A DNA stretch of 64,000 bases from Leptospira brenneri (GCF_002812125.1 NZ_NPDQ01000005.1:62001-126000); one strand, 5' to 3'. Counted from the stretch's first letter, positions 50,153 through 60,334 are shown. Notes: a model not told the origin generated them from the sequence alone. Made by a program: numbers and translations.

Positions 50153-52414
50153 ATGTGGCCTTCTTCTTATTTTCAATGGTTAACCAAATCTGCACCGACG
50201 GGTGTTGTAGAGGTTTATCCTGAAATTTCTGATTCTTACGAAACCAATCTTCCAAATGTTTTTATTATAGGTGATTTAACGGGTGTTCCGCTATTGAAGT
50301 TTGCCGCAGAAAGTGGGGTGAATGTATGGAAACACATTCGAGTCAATAAAACAGATTATTTGGATGCCGTGATCATTGGTTCTGGGCCGGCTGGATTGTC
50401 TTGTGCCTACGAAGCAAAACGACTTGGTAAAAAATATGTTGTTCTTGAGGCAAACCTTCCCTTCCAAACCATTCAGAGTTATCCAAAACAAAAACCAATC
50501 TTTTCTGAACCAAAGAATTTTAACTCTCAATCGAAAGTTGTCATCCAAGATTCAATCAAAGAAGAATTACTCGAATCCCTGAATGCATTGCTTCAAAAAG
50601 AACCTGTTGCATTACATACAAGAAAACGAGTTTCATCGATTCAGTCGAATGGTTCTTTTTATACGGTTCATACAGAATCCGGTGATTCTTATTATACAAA
50701 CTCTGTGGTGATTGCTATAGGAAAGTCCGGAGATCCAAAACGTTTAGAAGTTAAGGGTGAGACAAATCCAAATGTATTCTACCGCCTCTTTGATCCTTAT
50801 GATTCTAAAGATAAATCGATTGTGATTGTGGGTGGTGGTGATAGTGCTGTGGAAGCTGCAATCGCTTGTTCTGATTTTGCAAATGAAGTCTCTCTCATAC
50901 ATAGAGGAAAAGAGGTAAGTCGGCCCAAGGAAGAAAATCAAATACTCTTAGAAAAAAAAGTGAAAGAGGGGAAGATAAAACTTTTACTGGAATCTCAAGT
51001 AACGGAGATTACAGAGCAGAATGTCTTTGTAAAATCCTCAGTTTCCTCGAGCAAACATAAGGCTGATTTGGTTTATATTTTGATAGGAAACTTAGCTCCT
51101 ATTCCTTTTCTGAAAAAAATAGGAATCAAAATACAAAATGAAAAATCATTATCTGACTGGGTGGGTTTCTTTTCTCTTTTTTCATTTGCAGGTCTTGCTT
51201 ATTTGGGGAAGGCTTCGTTTTATGGGCCAGGTTGGTTTTCGCCTTTAGCAACTGGATTTGCTGGTTTGTCAATTCTAGGTTTGATTCTTTTTTGTTATCT
51301 GAAACTTACGGGAGGGACTCGACCTCTTCAACCTTGGATACTAATCCGTAATACTTATCTCCTTTGGCTTTTTTTCTATTTTTTATTTGTTTATATTTCG
51401 GCAACTTACTTTGGTTATACTTTATTTGGTAAATATCCTTCCTTCCATTATACCATGTTATACTCTCTCACGATATTGGTATTTGGAATTCGAAGGATTC
51501 TTGTTCGGAAAACAAATTACATTCTCTATCAGACACTTTGTTTGATTTTTGTACAAGTTTTCTTTTTGTTCCTTTTGCCTGAACTCATTCTGCCAGAACT
51601 TGGAGGCCTTGGTTATTTGGGTAGTCCTGATGGATTCCTCCGCACGCAAGTTTTTCCAAATGATGCCTATTGGAAAGCTTATGGATTTATTTTGGCATGG
51701 CCTTTGAGTATGGGTGTATTATATGATGGAGGAATCACTAACTTTTGGTTAGGTTATGGAGTTCTATTTAGTTTTGGACTGATTCCATTTTTAGTTTATC
51801 GTTATGGGAAGGGTGCTTATTGTGGTTGGATTTGTTCTTGTGGAGGACTTGCGGAAACACTCGGCGATGAACATCGACAAAAAATGCCACATGGGAAATG
51901 GGCTTACCGTTTAGAACATTCTGGTCAATACATTCTATTCATTGCCTTTCTACTCACAGCTTTAAAACTATTTGGGGTATACGGAAAAAGAATAAATCCA
52001 GGTCTGGAGGCGACTGAGTTCATTGCAGATTCCGTTAAGTGGATTTATGATCTCTTTGTTGATATTGGCCTTGCCGGTGTTGTAGGTGTAGGGTTTTATT
52101 TTTTGTTTTCCGGACGGATTTGGTGTCGGATGTTTTGTCCTTTAGCTTCTCTGATGCATATCTATGCAAAGTTTAGTCGCTTCCGTATTTTCTCCGAAAA
52201 AAAGAAATGTATCTCTTGTAATATTTGTACCAAAAATTGCCATCAAGGAATTGATGTTATGGGTTATGCGAGTCGCGGAATTCCATTGGATAGCGTACAA
52301 TGTGTACGTTGCTCTGCTTGCGTTTCCCTTTGTCCAACCGACGTATTGGAGTTTGGAAGGTTTGTGTCTAGTGGAATTCAATATGATTCTATCCAGGCAA
52401 AGTTAGGTAAATAA
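50153..52414 (+). CDS. Flavoprotein disulfide reductase-like domain fused to polyferredoxin membrane protein
   Basis: A 753-residue fusion. Residues 34-56 (NVFIIGDLTGVPLLKFAA) resemble the GD motif normally found at the C-terminal end of thioredoxin reductase-type FAD domains. It precedes the FAD motif VIIGSGPAGLSC (~74-85) and the NADPH motif VIVGGGDSAVEAA (~224-236). No redox CxxC is present. About six transmembrane segments follow (~337-640), with Cys motifs CGWICSCGG (~556) and CRMFCP (~658) as in NapH/NosR/CcoG proteins. Two 4Fe-4S motifs end it: CISCNICTKNC (~686) and CVRCSACVSLCP (~717). It may pass electrons from NAD(P)H to a membrane or periplasmic acceptor (inference). Confidence 0.82.
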   Translation: MWPSSYFQWLTKSAPTGVVEVYPEISDSYETNLPNVFIIGDLTGVPLLKFAAESGVNVWKHIRVNKTDYLDAVIIGSGPAGLSCAYEAKRLGKKYVVLEANLPFQTIQSYPKQKPIFSEPKNFNSQSKVVIQDSIKEELLESLNALLQKEPVALHTRKRVSSIQSNGSFYTVHTESGDSYYTNSVVIAIGKSGDPKRLEVKGETNPNVFYRLFDPYDSKDKSIVIVGGGDSAVEAAIACSDFANEVSLIHRGKEVSRPKEENQILLEKKVKEGKIKLLLESQVTEITEQNVFVKSSVSSSKHKADLVYILIGNLAPIPFLKKIGIKIQNEKSLSDWVGFFSLFSFAGLAYLGKASFYGPGWFSPLATGFAGLSILGLILFCYLKLTGGTRPLQPWILIRNTYLLWLFFYFLFVYISATYFGYTLFGKYPSFHYTMLYSLTILVFGIRRILVRKTNYILYQTLCLIFVQVFFLFLLPELILPELGGLGYLGSPDGFLRTQVFPNDAYWKAYGFILAWPLSMGVLYDGGITNFWLGYGVLFSFGLIPFLVYRYGKGAYCGWICSCGGLAETLGDEHRQKMPHGKWAYRLEHSGQYILFIAFLLTALKLFGVYGKRINPGLEATEFIADSVKWIYDLFVDIGLAGVVGVGFYFLFSGRIWCRMFCPLASLMHIYAKFSRFRIFSEKKKCISCNICTKNCHQGIDVMGYASRGIPLDSVQCVRCSACVSLCPTDVLEFGRFVSSGIQYDSIQAKLGK

Positions 52415-52419
52415 GTTCT

Positions 52420-53607
52420 TTGAGAGGTCTAAGAGAAGATATTGAAGGTCTTTTTTTGGAGGGTGTCCATGCGGCTACTCCCAAACATCTTTCCCCTCTT
52501 TTTTGGAGAGAACATTCTGAACTAAAACATCTTTTGTCTCATCCAGATAAAAAGAACTATGTCTTTGCCTTAGGAAAGGCAGCTTACTCGATGGCTTTAT
52601 CTTTTCAGGATTTTTTTTCGGTGGATTCTGGATTTATCCTTACAAAATACAAACACCTTCCTAGTGAAATTGCATCCAAAGGCCAATTGGGGGTCTGGAA
52701 GTGTAGGGAAGCTTCTCATCCAATCCCAGATCAGAATTCAGAAAGATACTCACGCGAAGTTTTATTTGATTTAAAAAATTTAAACGAAGACCACCAATTG
52801 ATTGTTTTGTTGTCTGGTGGGGGATCTAGTTTATTTGAGATTCCAGAACTAGGTTATTCATTAGAAGATATCATCCAACTGAATCAAAATTTACTAAAGA
52901 AGGGTCTCTCTATACAAGAGATCAATTCCGCAAGAAAAGAATATTCTGCACTAAAAGCAGGAAAGTTATTGGGTCAACTCAATCCAAATTTGAAAGTTTA
53001 TACTTTTGTGATTTCTGATGTATTAGGTGATGATCCTAATGTGATTGCTTCCGCCCCTACCTATCCCGGAAGTGAATATTTTATCATGGGGAATTTGTCT
53101 TCTTCTCTTAACGCGATTCAAAACAAAGCAGTTGATTTGGGTTATCAAGTAAAACAAATTTCTAATTCTTGGGACTTATCTAGTGAGGAGACCGCAAAGC
53201 GAATGATAGACGAGCTTTTGGTAGCGAATGAAAACCCAAATCCGCAAGCCATTCTACTTGGTGGGGAACTGGTTTGTCCTGTTCATGGAGATGGACTAGG
53301 TGGGCGAAATCAAGAAACTGCTCTTCGGGTGGGCATCCTCGTTGATTCGATCAGAACCAATCGAGAATGGATGTTTTTATCTTGTGGAACTGATGGTACG
53401 GATGGGCCCACTGATGCTGCTGGTGGGATTGTTGGGCCGGAGAGTTTGAAGCAAATGAAAACTAAAGGATGGGATCCTGTGTTAGAATTGGAGCGGTCCA
53501 ACTCCTATCCAATCCTCAAAGATATTGGGTCACTACTTTTTACTGGTGCTACAGGAACCAATGTAAATGATATTATCATTCTTTTACTCGCTAAAAGGAA
53601 TTCCTAA
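52420..53607 (+). CDS. Glycerate 2-kinase (MOFRL family)
   Basis: A 395-residue kinase of the GckA/TtuD type: N-terminal DUF4147 domain with ALGKAAYSMAL, SHPIPDQNS, VLLSGGGSSLFEIPE and INSARKEYSALKAGKL. The C-terminal MOFRL domain has GGELVCPVHGDGLGGRNQETALR and CGTDGTDGPTDAAGGIVG. It phosphorylates glycerate at C2. The apparent start is TTG at 52420 without a ribosome-binding site, five bases after the previous stop, so translation may be coupled. Its 3' end overlaps the convergent peptidase gene by 24 bases. Confidence 0.88.
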   Translation: MRGLREDIEGLFLEGVHAATPKHLSPLFWREHSELKHLLSHPDKKNYVFALGKAAYSMALSFQDFFSVDSGFILTKYKHLPSEIASKGQLGVWKCREASHPIPDQNSERYSREVLFDLKNLNEDHQLIVLLSGGGSSLFEIPELGYSLEDIIQLNQNLLKKGLSIQEINSARKEYSALKAGKLLGQLNPNLKVYTFVISDVLGDDPNVIASAPTYPGSEYFIMGNLSSSLNAIQNKAVDLGYQVKQISNSWDLSSEETAKRMIDELLVANENPNPQAILLGGELVCPVHGDGLGGRNQETALRVGILVDSIRTNREWMFLSCGTDGTDGPTDAAGGIVGPESLKQMKTKGWDPVLELERSNSYPILKDIGSLLFTGATGTNVNDIIILLLAKRNS

Positions 53608-54933
53608 CTTTCTATTTTGACCTGACCAATAAATTTGAAAGAGTGGATTCTGCCAGCGACTCTTCCCAATTTTTGCCTCTATCAATTCTTCATCGATCTT
53701 TTTCAGGACATTGACATGATCTTTTAAAAATCTCCATTGGGATTCTTCTTTTTTTTGTGGAGAAAGGTTTTCTTTGGATAAATTTAATATAGATTCTTGA
53801 AGTCCCGTTAAGGCAGGAACTAAGATAGAACGTACTGATTGGTAGTCGAAGTTTGATTTTCTCGCAATTGATTCGTGTAACCACCATAAGGTTTCCGAAT
53901 AAGTTTCATTGGATACCAGGCTAGATGAGTTGATAAAGTTTTTTGTTCCAAAAAAGAATGGTTTGAACAAACTAAGACAAGGTGTCGATGTTCCTGTATA
54001 GAATATACGGAGAGGATCTTGGTTTGTTTCTGACGTATCCCATTCCACGACCAAACTTCCGTTGGTTTGGTTGGGTGTTGTAGGACCAGTTGCGTGTAAA
54101 CAAAGTGACTTCATTGAGGAAGAAGAAGGTTCAAATTCATCAGTATCAATCGAGTGTGTTCGTAAAGTTTCAATAGCTTGTTTGATCGAATACTTTTCGT
54201 TTTCTTTACTCGCTTTTTCGGCTGTTTTTTCGTGTAATTTCCTTCTATCTTTACAATGGCTCATAAAAGTAAAAAAATGATCACTGAAATGATCTTTAAA
54301 AGAAAAATCTTTATTGTTTTTTCCTTTTAGTTTATCGATTAAATTGGTAGAAGAATATTCAAAATCGGATCCAATGGTTAAACCATTGGAGATGGCATAA
54401 AAAGAATCGATTTTTTTAGCAACCCAATACCTGTCAGCCGTTTCTAAAACATATCCCTCTGTTCTATCTGCTATGATAAAACTATTGTGGTAGAAAAAAG
54501 AACGATTTTCATATCCACCACAAGCATCCTGTCCATAAGTTTCTAATAGTTCTGTAATTAAAAATAAACCATCTTTGGCAGATTTACATCTTTCAAGGGC
54601 CAAACGGATCAAATCCATTCCCGTCAAACCATTGTTTTGTTTTTTAATTTTTAGATTTGTAAAAACAGCTTCATTTCCGATGCATAATCCAAATTCGTTT
54701 ACACCCATTTCCGCTCCCCACATATGAAACGGTTTACTTAAAAAAACTTCGTAAGTCATCGTTGCCTGAGGAATATCGATATAAGTAGTTCGTAATCTAG
54801 AGCCCTTAGGGTATTCCATTCGAGGAAGGTGAATGATTGATTGGGCTTCGTTTGGTTCCCGATCTGAGTTTTTAGCGAAGATTCTTTTTTGGGTATTGGT
54901 AAATTTTTCAGTGGCAAGAGAGGTATCGCACAT
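53584..54933 (-). CDS. Secernin-like C69 family peptidase
   Basis: A 449-residue Ntn-hydrolase-type protein of peptidase family C69 (secernin group). It begins MCDTSLA, so Cys 2 becomes the N-terminal nucleophile after Met removal. Further marks are FAKNSDREPNEAQ, MTYEVFLSKPFHMWGAEMGVNEFGLCIGNEAVFT, AKDGLFLITELLETYGQ and FIIADRTEGYVLETADRYWVAK. It is probably a cytoplasmic dipeptidase or amidase; the substrate is unknown. Confidence 0.85.
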   Translation of the reverse strand: MCDTSLATEKFTNTQKRIFAKNSDREPNEAQSIIHLPRMEYPKGSRLRTTYIDIPQATMTYEVFLSKPFHMWGAEMGVNEFGLCIGNEAVFTNLKIKKQNNGLTGMDLIRLALERCKSAKDGLFLITELLETYGQDACGGYENRSFFYHNSFIIADRTEGYVLETADRYWVAKKIDSFYAISNGLTIGSDFEYSSTNLIDKLKGKNNKDFSFKDHFSDHFFTFMSHCKDRRKLHEKTAEKASKENEKYSIKQAIETLRTHSIDTDEFEPSSSSMKSLCLHATGPTTPNQTNGSLVVEWDTSETNQDPLRIFYTGTSTPCLSLFKPFFFGTKNFINSSSLVSNETYSETLWWLHESIARKSNFDYQSVRSILVPALTGLQESILNLSKENLSPQKKEESQWRFLKDHVNVLKKIDEELIEAKIGKSRWQNPLFQIYWSGQNRKLGIPFSE

Positions 54934-54987
54934 TCTAGAATGTTAAACAGATTTCTTTTAAAAAACAAGACCAAATAACTCAAGAAT

Positions 54988-57498
54988 ATGCTTTCAATTC
55001 CAAAACAAATTTCCGAATTCATCCTTATGGGGCTCAGCCAAGAACAAGTCAGAGAAAACCGTAACAAATACGGAATGAATGAAATCAGTTCCTCACAAAA
55101 GAAAGGGATCTTTCGAATGTTATTTGAGGTAGTTACGGAACCGATGATTTTGCTTCTCATTTCCATCAGTATTGTTTATTTACTTTTAGGAGATCGCGGA
55201 GAAGCCATTCTTCTGCTCTTCTCTGTTGTTGGAATCATTACAATTACTTTTGTCCAAGAAAAAAAAACGGAAACCGCAATTTCTGCTCTTCGTTCTCTCG
55301 CAAGCCCAAGAACCAATGTCATTCGAGATAAACAAATCATTCGAATTGAAGGAAAGGATGTTGTTTATGGTGATCTACTCATTTTGAATGAAGGGGACCG
55401 GGTTCCTGCTGATTCGGAACTCATCTCTGATCGATTATTTTCCTGTGACGAATCCCTGTTAACAGGAGAATCTGTTCCTGTTTCTAAGTTGCAATCTGAA
55501 GTCATTTATTGTGGATCGTTAGTTGTTAGTGGAGAAGGTGTTTGTCGAGTGACAGCCGTTGGAAACTCTACAGAAATCGGAAAAATAGGCCGAAAGATTG
55601 CCGATGAAACTGTCGGCAGAACTTTACTCGAAGTGGAAGTGGCAAGGTTAGTTCGTAACTTGTTTATGGTTGCTGCCTCTTTGTGTCTGATTCTAGCTTT
55701 GTATTTTGGAATTGCAAAAAATGAGTGGTTACAAGGATTACTTTCTGGTCTTACACTTGCGATTGGACTTATGCCAGAAGAACTTCCTTTGGTTTTAACT
55801 ATATTTTTTGCACTTGGTGCATTTCGTTTGAGCACAAAGAATGTTTTAGTAAGACGGTCCTCTATTATCGAAACATTAGGTGCTGCAACAGTTCTTTGTT
55901 CGGATAAAACGGGAACCATCACACAAAACAAAATGACTGTTGGAATCGTCATTACAAAATCAGAGACAATAAAACTGAATCCGAATCTAAAACTTTCGGA
56001 GGAAACAAAATCATTACTTCAAATAGCATATTCTGCATCCAAACATCCAAGTTTTGATCCAATGGATATTGCAATCTCTGATTGTTTAGTTTCCTATGAT
56101 CAGGTAAATGATTCAGATTTAATTTCTGTAAAAGATTTTCCTTTAAGCCCAGAACATTTAACAATGGTTCGTGTTTTGAAAGAAAATGATTTTTACTTTT
56201 GTTACGCAAAAGGATCCCCTGAGGCAATTTTTGATTTATGTAATTTTGATGTGTCTGAATTTGATTTTTGGACTAATAAAACAAATGAATTAGCGAAAGA
56301 GGGTTATCGAGTATTAGGAGTTGCTAAATCAACATCCCCTTTGGATCGGGTTCCCAAAAACAGAAAAGAATTAGTATATCAGTTTTATGGTTTATTAGCT
56401 TTTTTAGATCCCATTCGAGAGATTGTTCCTTTAGCCGTAAAAACGGCTTATGATTCGGGAATTCGAGTGATTATGATCACAGGAGACTATCCAGAGACTG
56501 CAAAAAACATCGCAGGCCAAATTGGATTAAAGGATTCTCACTTAGTGTATACCGGAAAAGAATTTTCTAATTTAAATGAAGAAGAAATGCAATCTGCCAT
56601 TCGTAAATGTAATATTTTTTCAAGAGTGAGCCCTGAGGACAAATGGCGAATTGTTCGAATGTTAAAAGCTGATGGTGAGATTGTTGCTATGACAGGAGAT
56701 GGTGTCAACGATGCACCGGCTCTTCGCACAGCCAATATTGGTGTTGCGATGGGGGAAAGAGGAACCGACGTTGCTCGTGAGGCCGCCGATATTGTTCTGT
56801 TAGATGATTCTTTTTCTTCAATTTTAGAATCGGTTCGTATTGGTCGTCAGATTTTTGATAATTTAAAAAAGGCACTGGGATATTTGATCGGGGTTCATAT
56901 ACCTATTGTTGGAATCACCTTTTTCCCAATTATCTTTGATTGGCCAATCATCGTTTTGTCGGCGGTTCATATCGTGTTTATGGAAATGGTCATTGATCCC
57001 ACATGCACCATTGTATTTGAAAAAGAATCTGCTGAATCCGATTTAATGAAAAGAAAACCTCGTGAAACGGCAGAACCATTGCTCGATCGTGAATTGTTTG
57101 TTAATTCCCTCATCCAAGGTGCATTTTCCTTGTTGTCTGTTGTTTCCTCTTATTGGATTACGGAATTTTTTCTGAAAGGAAATTCTTCACCCAAAGTGGT
57201 CAGCACTGCGACATTTGTTACATTAGTATTTTCAAATTTATTCTTAATCCTTGCTAACCGATCTTTACATGAGTCGATGTGGAGTCGGATGCGAATTCCT
57301 AATCCCATCATTCGTTATGTCTTTACCGGAACTATCGCTGTTTTGGTTCTCTCCATATATTTGCCAGGAATGAATTCGATGTTTCGATTTGTTCCGCTCA
57401 ATTTTCTGCAATTTTCTTCGGCGATACTGGTTGCTTTTGTGGGAGTATTGTTTTACGATATGACAAAACTTTTAGTTTCGAAATTACTTCGTGGCTGA
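54988..57498 (+). CDS. P-type ATPase, cation-transporting, atypical ion-binding site
   Basis: An 836-residue P-type ATPase. The actuator motif is LLTGESVPVSK (~159), phosphorylation motif CSDKTGTITQNKMTVG (Asp ~306), nucleotide region KGSPEAIFDLC, and hinge MTGDGVNDAPALRTANIGVAMG (~570). It resembles calcium-type P2 ATPases in layout. However, M4 reads PEELP (~262) rather than PEGLP, and M6 reads EMVIDPTCTIVFE (~665) without the N-x-x-x-D pattern of SERCA pumps. The transported ion is therefore uncertain; calcium is only one possibility. Confidence 0.85.
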   Translation: MLSIPKQISEFILMGLSQEQVRENRNKYGMNEISSSQKKGIFRMLFEVVTEPMILLLISISIVYLLLGDRGEAILLLFSVVGIITITFVQEKKTETAISALRSLASPRTNVIRDKQIIRIEGKDVVYGDLLILNEGDRVPADSELISDRLFSCDESLLTGESVPVSKLQSEVIYCGSLVVSGEGVCRVTAVGNSTEIGKIGRKIADETVGRTLLEVEVARLVRNLFMVAASLCLILALYFGIAKNEWLQGLLSGLTLAIGLMPEELPLVLTIFFALGAFRLSTKNVLVRRSSIIETLGAATVLCSDKTGTITQNKMTVGIVITKSETIKLNPNLKLSEETKSLLQIAYSASKHPSFDPMDIAISDCLVSYDQVNDSDLISVKDFPLSPEHLTMVRVLKENDFYFCYAKGSPEAIFDLCNFDVSEFDFWTNKTNELAKEGYRVLGVAKSTSPLDRVPKNRKELVYQFYGLLAFLDPIREIVPLAVKTAYDSGIRVIMITGDYPETAKNIAGQIGLKDSHLVYTGKEFSNLNEEEMQSAIRKCNIFSRVSPEDKWRIVRMLKADGEIVAMTGDGVNDAPALRTANIGVAMGERGTDVAREAADIVLLDDSFSSILESVRIGRQIFDNLKKALGYLIGVHIPIVGITFFPIIFDWPIIVLSAVHIVFMEMVIDPTCTIVFEKESAESDLMKRKPRETAEPLLDRELFVNSLIQGAFSLLSVVSSYWITEFFLKGNSSPKVVSTATFVTLVFSNLFLILANRSLHESMWSRMRIPNPIIRYVFTGTIAVLVLSIYLPGMNSMFRFVPLNFLQFSSAILVAFVGVLFYDMTKLLVSKLLRG

Positions 57499-57535
57499 CA
57501 TTCCTGGAGTCATTTTCTAAACTGAGTCAAAGCTT

Positions 57536-58402
57536 ATGATCGAACTTTTCTTTCCTAAAAAGTATTCTGCCCTTTGTTTAAAATCTGCCTTTTTTGGTTT
57601 TTTTGCCCATACAGGATTTGTGCGTGGTTTACAGGAAATTGGTTTTAAACCGGCGGTTGTCACTGGTTCTAGTTCGGGAGCGATGATTGGTGCTTTGTAT
57701 GCCACTGGTCGCGAGATGGTTGAATTTGAATCCTTAATTTTAGGCTTAAAAAAGAAGGATTTTTGGGAAGGGAATTCTCTTACGATGCTTGGTCGTTTGT
57801 TACGAAAAGGTCTGAACGGCTATAGTGGGGTTCTCACAGGTCAGGCCACGAGGAAAATTCTTTATCCATATCTGGGGAATCAAAAGTTTTCCGATTTACC
57901 GATTAAACTTGGGATCGCTGTTTCCAATCTCTCTAAAAATAAACGTGAACTCATAACGGAGGGAAATGTTCTCGATGCAGTGATGGCATCGATTGCTTTT
58001 CCTTTTTTGTATGAAGTCCAAGAATTTCAGGGCCAGGAATTTTTAGATGGTGGTATTGGAGATGGAGAACCAATCAAAGAATTGATTCTCGACCCAAGTA
58101 TTGATAGAATCGTAATCCATCAAATTAACAATCACAGACCACTCAGTCGAAATACCATGAAGCGAGCATTAGATGCCTCGGTTCAAATTATTGATTCGGA
58201 AACGGAAGATTTAAAATCTCTTTTGGCAAAAGAAAAAGGAAAAAAACTAATCAGGCTTGAAACGAATACTCCTTATTTATCACCGAATGATTTTTCGAAA
58301 GGGAAATTTGCACTGGCTGAGGGTCGTGGAACGGCTTACCGGCATAAGGCGGAAATTTTAGGAGATTTAGAACTTCCTGTATTTGGATTTTTTAATCAAT
58401 AG
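57536..58402 (+). CDS. Patatin-like phospholipase
   Basis: A 288-residue patatin-fold hydrolase: nucleophile elbow VVTGSSSGAMIGALYATG (GxSxG, Ser 46) and the catalytic Asp in FLDGGIGDGEP (~180). The usual glycine-rich oxyanion loop GGGxxG near the N terminus is replaced by FFGFFAHTGFVRGL, so the oxyanion hole is unusual. It lies 37 bases after the P-type ATPase and six bases before a kinase gene. It probably hydrolyses lipid acyl esters in the cytoplasm or at the membrane. Confidence 0.82.
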   Translation: MIELFFPKKYSALCLKSAFFGFFAHTGFVRGLQEIGFKPAVVTGSSSGAMIGALYATGREMVEFESLILGLKKKDFWEGNSLTMLGRLLRKGLNGYSGVLTGQATRKILYPYLGNQKFSDLPIKLGIAVSNLSKNKRELITEGNVLDAVMASIAFPFLYEVQEFQGQEFLDGGIGDGEPIKELILDPSIDRIVIHQINNHRPLSRNTMKRALDASVQIIDSETEDLKSLLAKEKGKKLIRLETNTPYLSPNDFSKGKFALAEGRGTAYRHKAEILGDLELPVFGFFNQ

Positions 58403-58408
58403 GAATAT

Positions 58409-60334
58409 ATGGATATTCAAAAGAAACTCAATGTACTCATTGTAGAAGATTCACTTGCTTCTTATAAAGCAATTGTTTCTGTACTGCAAAACTTTGGGTT
58501 TTCTATTTTTTCAGAAAGGGCCGAGTGGAAATCTGAATTTGAACAACGAATTACAGATGAAACATGGGATATCGTGATTTCCGATTTTTACCTTCCTGAT
58601 TTTGACGGCCGGTATGTCATTTCTCGAGTGAAAGAAATCAACCCTGATTTGCCAGTCATTCTCGTTACTGAATTTTTGCCAGAGGAAGCCGCCTCTGAGT
58701 TTCTAAATTTGGGTGCTGCCGAGTTTTTACCAAAATCTTCGATCATTAAACTTCCGTTTGTTGTCAATCGAGAACTCGAAGCCTACCGTCTCAAATTATC
58801 TCAAAAAAAAGCTTGGGACATGTTGGTCCATGGAGAAGAACTTCTCACTCGTTCTCAAAAAATTTCTCATTTAGGTCACTTTGAGGTTATATTTCCTGAG
58901 AAAAATACATTATGGTCGTTGGAATTATATCGAATTTTGGAATTTGATTTTGGTGAAATTCCGCTTATGGAAAAAGTTTGGTCTCTCTTGGATGAGACAG
59001 AACATGATCACATCAAAGTAGTTTGGGATGAACTTTTGAAAGACAATCATTCCAAGGAAATGATTGTTACTTTAAATACCAAAGTCGGTAGAAAAAAAGT
59101 AAACTTGTGGTTAGAAGCAGAACGTTTTGAAGAGTCAAGGCTTCGGATTTTTGGAACCATCCATGATATATCAGATCTTTCTGAGTTGGAACATTCGATT
59201 CAAGTCAACGAACAGTTGTTTAAGGGAATTTTTAATAATTCGTCACAAGCAATTTTTCTCTTAGATTTACAGGGTCATGTGATTCGGATGAATCGAAATG
59301 CTGTTTTGTCTTTTGAACGAGATGAGACAGATATCCAAGGTTTAGAATTAATTCGATCTGTGTTTTCTAATTCCGATGAAGAATCGATTAAAAAATTAAC
59401 TTATGGGATGAAACTCGCACTGAAAAACCAGAGTTTTGAAGTGTTTGTAAGTTATAGTTTATCAGATGGTCGGGAAAAGTATTTTGATTGCGACTTTTAT
59501 TCTCTTACTGACCCTTCTGGAAAAATTATCTATATAGTTTTAGAAGCAAAAGATATTACCGAAAAAATTGTTTTGGAACGCGCTTATGCTCAGTCTCAAA
59601 AATTAGAGGCACTCGGAACCTTTGCAGGTGGAATTGCACATGATTTTAATAATCTCCTGACACCCATGCTTGCTTATGTTTCGTATCTGAATTCTGAATG
59701 GTCAAAACATGATTCAAATGAAGCGATTAAAAAATCCTTACCTGCAATCGAAGGTATCTCCAAATCATTGGACCGTGCTAGAAACCTAATCCAACAAATT
59801 CTTACTTATTCGAAAATTGATAACTCTATATCCAAACAGTTGGATTTACGAGAACAGCTATTGCAAGTTTTACAAGAAGTCAGAGTTGTCTCTTCTAATC
59901 AAATTGTGCTTTTTACGGATTTAGGAAACGAACCTGCATTTATCAACGCAGATCCAATTCAAATTTTTCAGATCCTTTCCAATCTTTATGAAAATGCAGT
60001 GTTTGCATTACAAGAAATACCAAATCCTAAAATTACAATTTCTCTCTCTAAGGTATCGTACGAAAAATCAGAACTTCTTCATGTCGGTTTTATGAAAAAT
60101 ACTGACTATTGGAAGTTGGGATTTGCTGATAATGGTTCCGGAATTGCACCAGAGATTATCGAAAAGATTTTTGATCCTTTTTTTACTACAAAAGGTGGAA
60201 AAGGGACAGGACTTGGACTACCGATCATTTACGGGATCATGGTTAAGATGGGTGGAACCATTCTAGTGAATTCCACTTTAGAGAAAGGTACGGAGTTTGA
60301 TTTGTATTTTCCCGCATGGAGAACCATGGTTTAA
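58409..60334 (+). CDS. Receiver-PAS histidine kinase
   Basis: A 641-residue soluble hybrid kinase with the receiver at the N terminus. REC (~1-125) has LNVLIVEDSLASYK, the phospho-Asp in DIVISDFYLPDFDG (~57) and FLPKSS. One or two PAS domains follow (~150-390; FNNSSQAIFLLDLQGHVIRMNRNAV). The kinase core has ALGTFAGGIAHDFNNLLTPM (His ~411), NLYENAVFAL, FADNGSGIA and GGKGTGLGLPIIYGI. AGGAA precedes the ATG. It is a signal-relay kinase probably driven by an upstream phosphodonor. Confidence 0.9.
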   Translation: MDIQKKLNVLIVEDSLASYKAIVSVLQNFGFSIFSERAEWKSEFEQRITDETWDIVISDFYLPDFDGRYVISRVKEINPDLPVILVTEFLPEEAASEFLNLGAAEFLPKSSIIKLPFVVNRELEAYRLKLSQKKAWDMLVHGEELLTRSQKISHLGHFEVIFPEKNTLWSLELYRILEFDFGEIPLMEKVWSLLDETEHDHIKVVWDELLKDNHSKEMIVTLNTKVGRKKVNLWLEAERFEESRLRIFGTIHDISDLSELEHSIQVNEQLFKGIFNNSSQAIFLLDLQGHVIRMNRNAVLSFERDETDIQGLELIRSVFSNSDEESIKKLTYGMKLALKNQSFEVFVSYSLSDGREKYFDCDFYSLTDPSGKIIYIVLEAKDITEKIVLERAYAQSQKLEALGTFAGGIAHDFNNLLTPMLAYVSYLNSEWSKHDSNEAIKKSLPAIEGISKSLDRARNLIQQILTYSKIDNSISKQLDLREQLLQVLQEVRVVSSNQIVLFTDLGNEPAFINADPIQIFQILSNLYENAVFALQEIPNPKITISLSKVSYEKSELLHVGFMKNTDYWKLGFADNGSGIAPEIIEKIFDPFFTTKGGKGTGLGLPIIYGIMVKMGGTILVNSTLEKGTEFDLYFPAWRTMV

